From an uncultured Cytophagaceae bacterium (GTDB lineage: Bacteria > Bacteroidota > Bacteroidia > Cytophagales > Spirosomataceae), in contig CAJCBY010000307.1 of assembly GCA_903960725.1 (NCBI GenBank), forward strand, positions 1 to 8,710: a DNA stretch of 8,710 nt, in the 5' to 3' direction. The notes beneath the pieces were generated by a model. The model made no database searches. It was not told the DNA's origin and worked only from the letters and a program-made list of their open reading frames with translations. The position numbers and the translations under genes were made by a program. This document shows, in pieces, positions 7,551 through 8,710 of the stretch (position 1 is its first letter; every line of letters starts with the position of its first letter).

Positions 7551-8710
7551 TTGAATTTAATAAAGAATCTAAGGTAAATAGAGTTCATTTAGCCTATAAA
7601 ATATTTGGTGGGACTTTCCTATTTACTATTTTGTTTATTGCGGCCGTTAACTATAATTTCCTTTGGCTTTTTGGAGGAATGCCTAGTCTACAAGAGTTAG
7701 AGAACCCGAAAAGCCAGGAAGCATCCATTTTAATCTCTGAAGATGGGGAAGAAATCGGAAAGTATTTTAGAGAGAATAGAAAACCCGTTGAGTTCGAAGA
7801 ACTATCCCCTATTTTAGTCAATACCCTCATTGCCACAGAGGATGCTCGTTATGTTAGCCATTCCGGAATCGACGTAAGATCGATGGCTAGGGTATTCTTT
7901 TCAGTCGGAACATCCGGTGGGGGTAGCACGATTTCACAACAATTAGCAAAAAACTTGTTTCATACGCGTTCCCTAGAATACGGGGAAGAAGATCCCATTT
8001 ACATGGGATTATTAATGAAGGTAGGTGGTTTGAAAACTGCTATCGCTAAGGTGAAAGAATGGATTTTAGCCATCAAATTAGAACGTCGGTATACGAAGCA
8101 AGAAATTCTTGCGATGTACTTAAATGAAGTAAGCTTTGGAAATAATGCGTACGGTATTCAGGTTGCCTGCCGAACGTATTTTCAAAAAAACATTCAAACC
8201 ATTACGTATCCAGAAGCGGCAATGTTGATTGGGTTATTACAAAATCCATCCTTGTACAACCCTAGAGTCCGGCCAGAACGTACCTTAGCACGTAGAAATA
8301 CTGTACTAAATCAATTGATAAAATACGACTATGTAGCGGCCGAGGAAGGTGAAAAAATGAAGAGTACACCACTGAATTTAAATTTCAAAGTGGAGAATCA
8401 AAATACAGGAGCTGCGCCTTATTTAAGAGAATCGATTCGAAAAGAACTCGTCAACATCATCCAAGAAATAAACAAAGATCGACCAGAAAACCAACAACTC
8501 AACTTATATACCAGCGGTCTCCGGATTCATACGAGTATAGACTCACGCATGCAAAAATATGCGGAAGATGCCGTGCAGGAGCATATGAGAACGCAACAAG
8601 TTGCCTTTAACCAACATTGGTCCGGTAGAAATCCGTGGGTAAATGAGCGGATGCAAGAGATAAAGGGGTTTATTGTTACCGCAATGAAAAGGACTGAGCG
8701 ATACCGAAAC
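7547..8710 (+). CDS. mrcA: Class A penicillin-binding protein, PBP1A type (C-terminus cut by window edge)
   Basis: A bifunctional peptidoglycan synthase in the inner membrane; 388 codons are present and the frame is open at the edge. A short cytoplasmic N-terminus precedes one membrane anchor at about 19-41. The glycosyltransferase family 51 domain (about 60-245) shows its motifs in order: ATEDARYVSHSG (96-107, catalytic Glu98), GGSTISQQLAKN (125-136), KVKEW...AMYLNE (168-194, with Glu171 aligning to the second catalytic Glu290 of E. coli PBP1b), GNNAYGIQ, and LLQNPSLYNP with a following RRN. The stretch between the second and third motifs is about 10 residues longer than in E. coli PBP1b. 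After a linker the transpeptidase domain begins near LYTSGLRIHTSID; its active-site SxxK, SxN and KTG motifs would lie beyond the window. The start ATG overlaps the porW stop by 4 nt, so the two are probably co-translated. PBP1A versus another class A paralogue cannot be settled from this part. Confidence 0.93.
   Translation, partial: MIEFNKESKVNRVHLAYKIFGGTFLFTILFIAAVNYNFLWLFGGMPSLQELENPKSQEASILISEDGEEIGKYFRENRKPVEFEELSPILVNTLIATEDARYVSHSGIDVRSMARVFFSVGTSGGGSTISQQLAKNLFHTRSLEYGEEDPIYMGLLMKVGGLKTAIAKVKEWILAIKLERRYTKQEILAMYLNEVSFGNNAYGIQVACRTYFQKNIQTITYPEAAMLIGLLQNPSLYNPRVRPERTLARRNTVLNQLIKYDYVAAEEGEKMKSTPLNLNFKVENQNTGAAPYLRESIRKELVNIIQEINKDRPENQQLNLYTSGLRIHTSIDSRMQKYAEDAVQEHMRTQQVAFNQHWSGRNPWVNERMQEIKGFIVTAMKRTERYRN

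Noticed and set aside
6950..7836. Minus-strand open frames opposite porW and the PBP1A start
   Set aside because: All are antisense to genes with recognisable family motifs and show no coherent product.

Overview
The window reads as a chromosomal segment of a Bacteroidota bacterium, probably from the Cytophagales, although the order is a weaker guess. Three things point there: a PorW/SprE-type lipoprotein of the type IX secretion system (T9SS), a system confined to this phylum; promoter-like TAnnTTTG boxes, the Bacteroidota -7 element, in the two short intergenic gaps; and little sign of Shine-Dalgarno sequences. Base composition is moderately AT-rich. There are no RNA genes, mobile elements, CRISPR arrays or long repeats, and coding density is close to complete.

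Left of about 5440 everything is on the minus strand. In transcription order it holds a small AtpZ/AtpI-like membrane protein, PBP2 (mrdA), RodA, a major facilitator superfamily (MFS) transporter, and a protein with a kinase-like catalytic core that runs off the left edge. From mrdA onward the genes are packed as one operon: mrdA/rodA overlap as ATGA, rodA and the transporter are 1 nt apart, and transporter and kinase-like gene share one base (TAATG). Right of 5501 the plus strand carries a porW/sprE-like TPR lipoprotein gene, overlapping by ATGA with a class A penicillin-binding protein (PBP1A type) that runs off the right edge.

The theme is building the peptidoglycan layer and crossing it. 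RodA polymerises glycan strands and PBP2 crosslinks them in the elongation complex; PBP1A does both in one polypeptide; PorW belongs to the secretion machine that spans the same envelope. The two gene sets diverge from a 62-nt gap between atpZ and porW. The genes least explained by this theme are the MFS transporter and the kinase-like protein at the end of the elongation operon. They may form a transport-and-phosphorylate pair, but no substrate can be read from the sequence.

Most of the window is recognisable conserved machinery. The points worth a second look are the uncharacterised kinase-like protein, the coupling of a T9SS gene to a cell-wall synthase, and an atpZ-like gene with no ATP synthase genes beside it.
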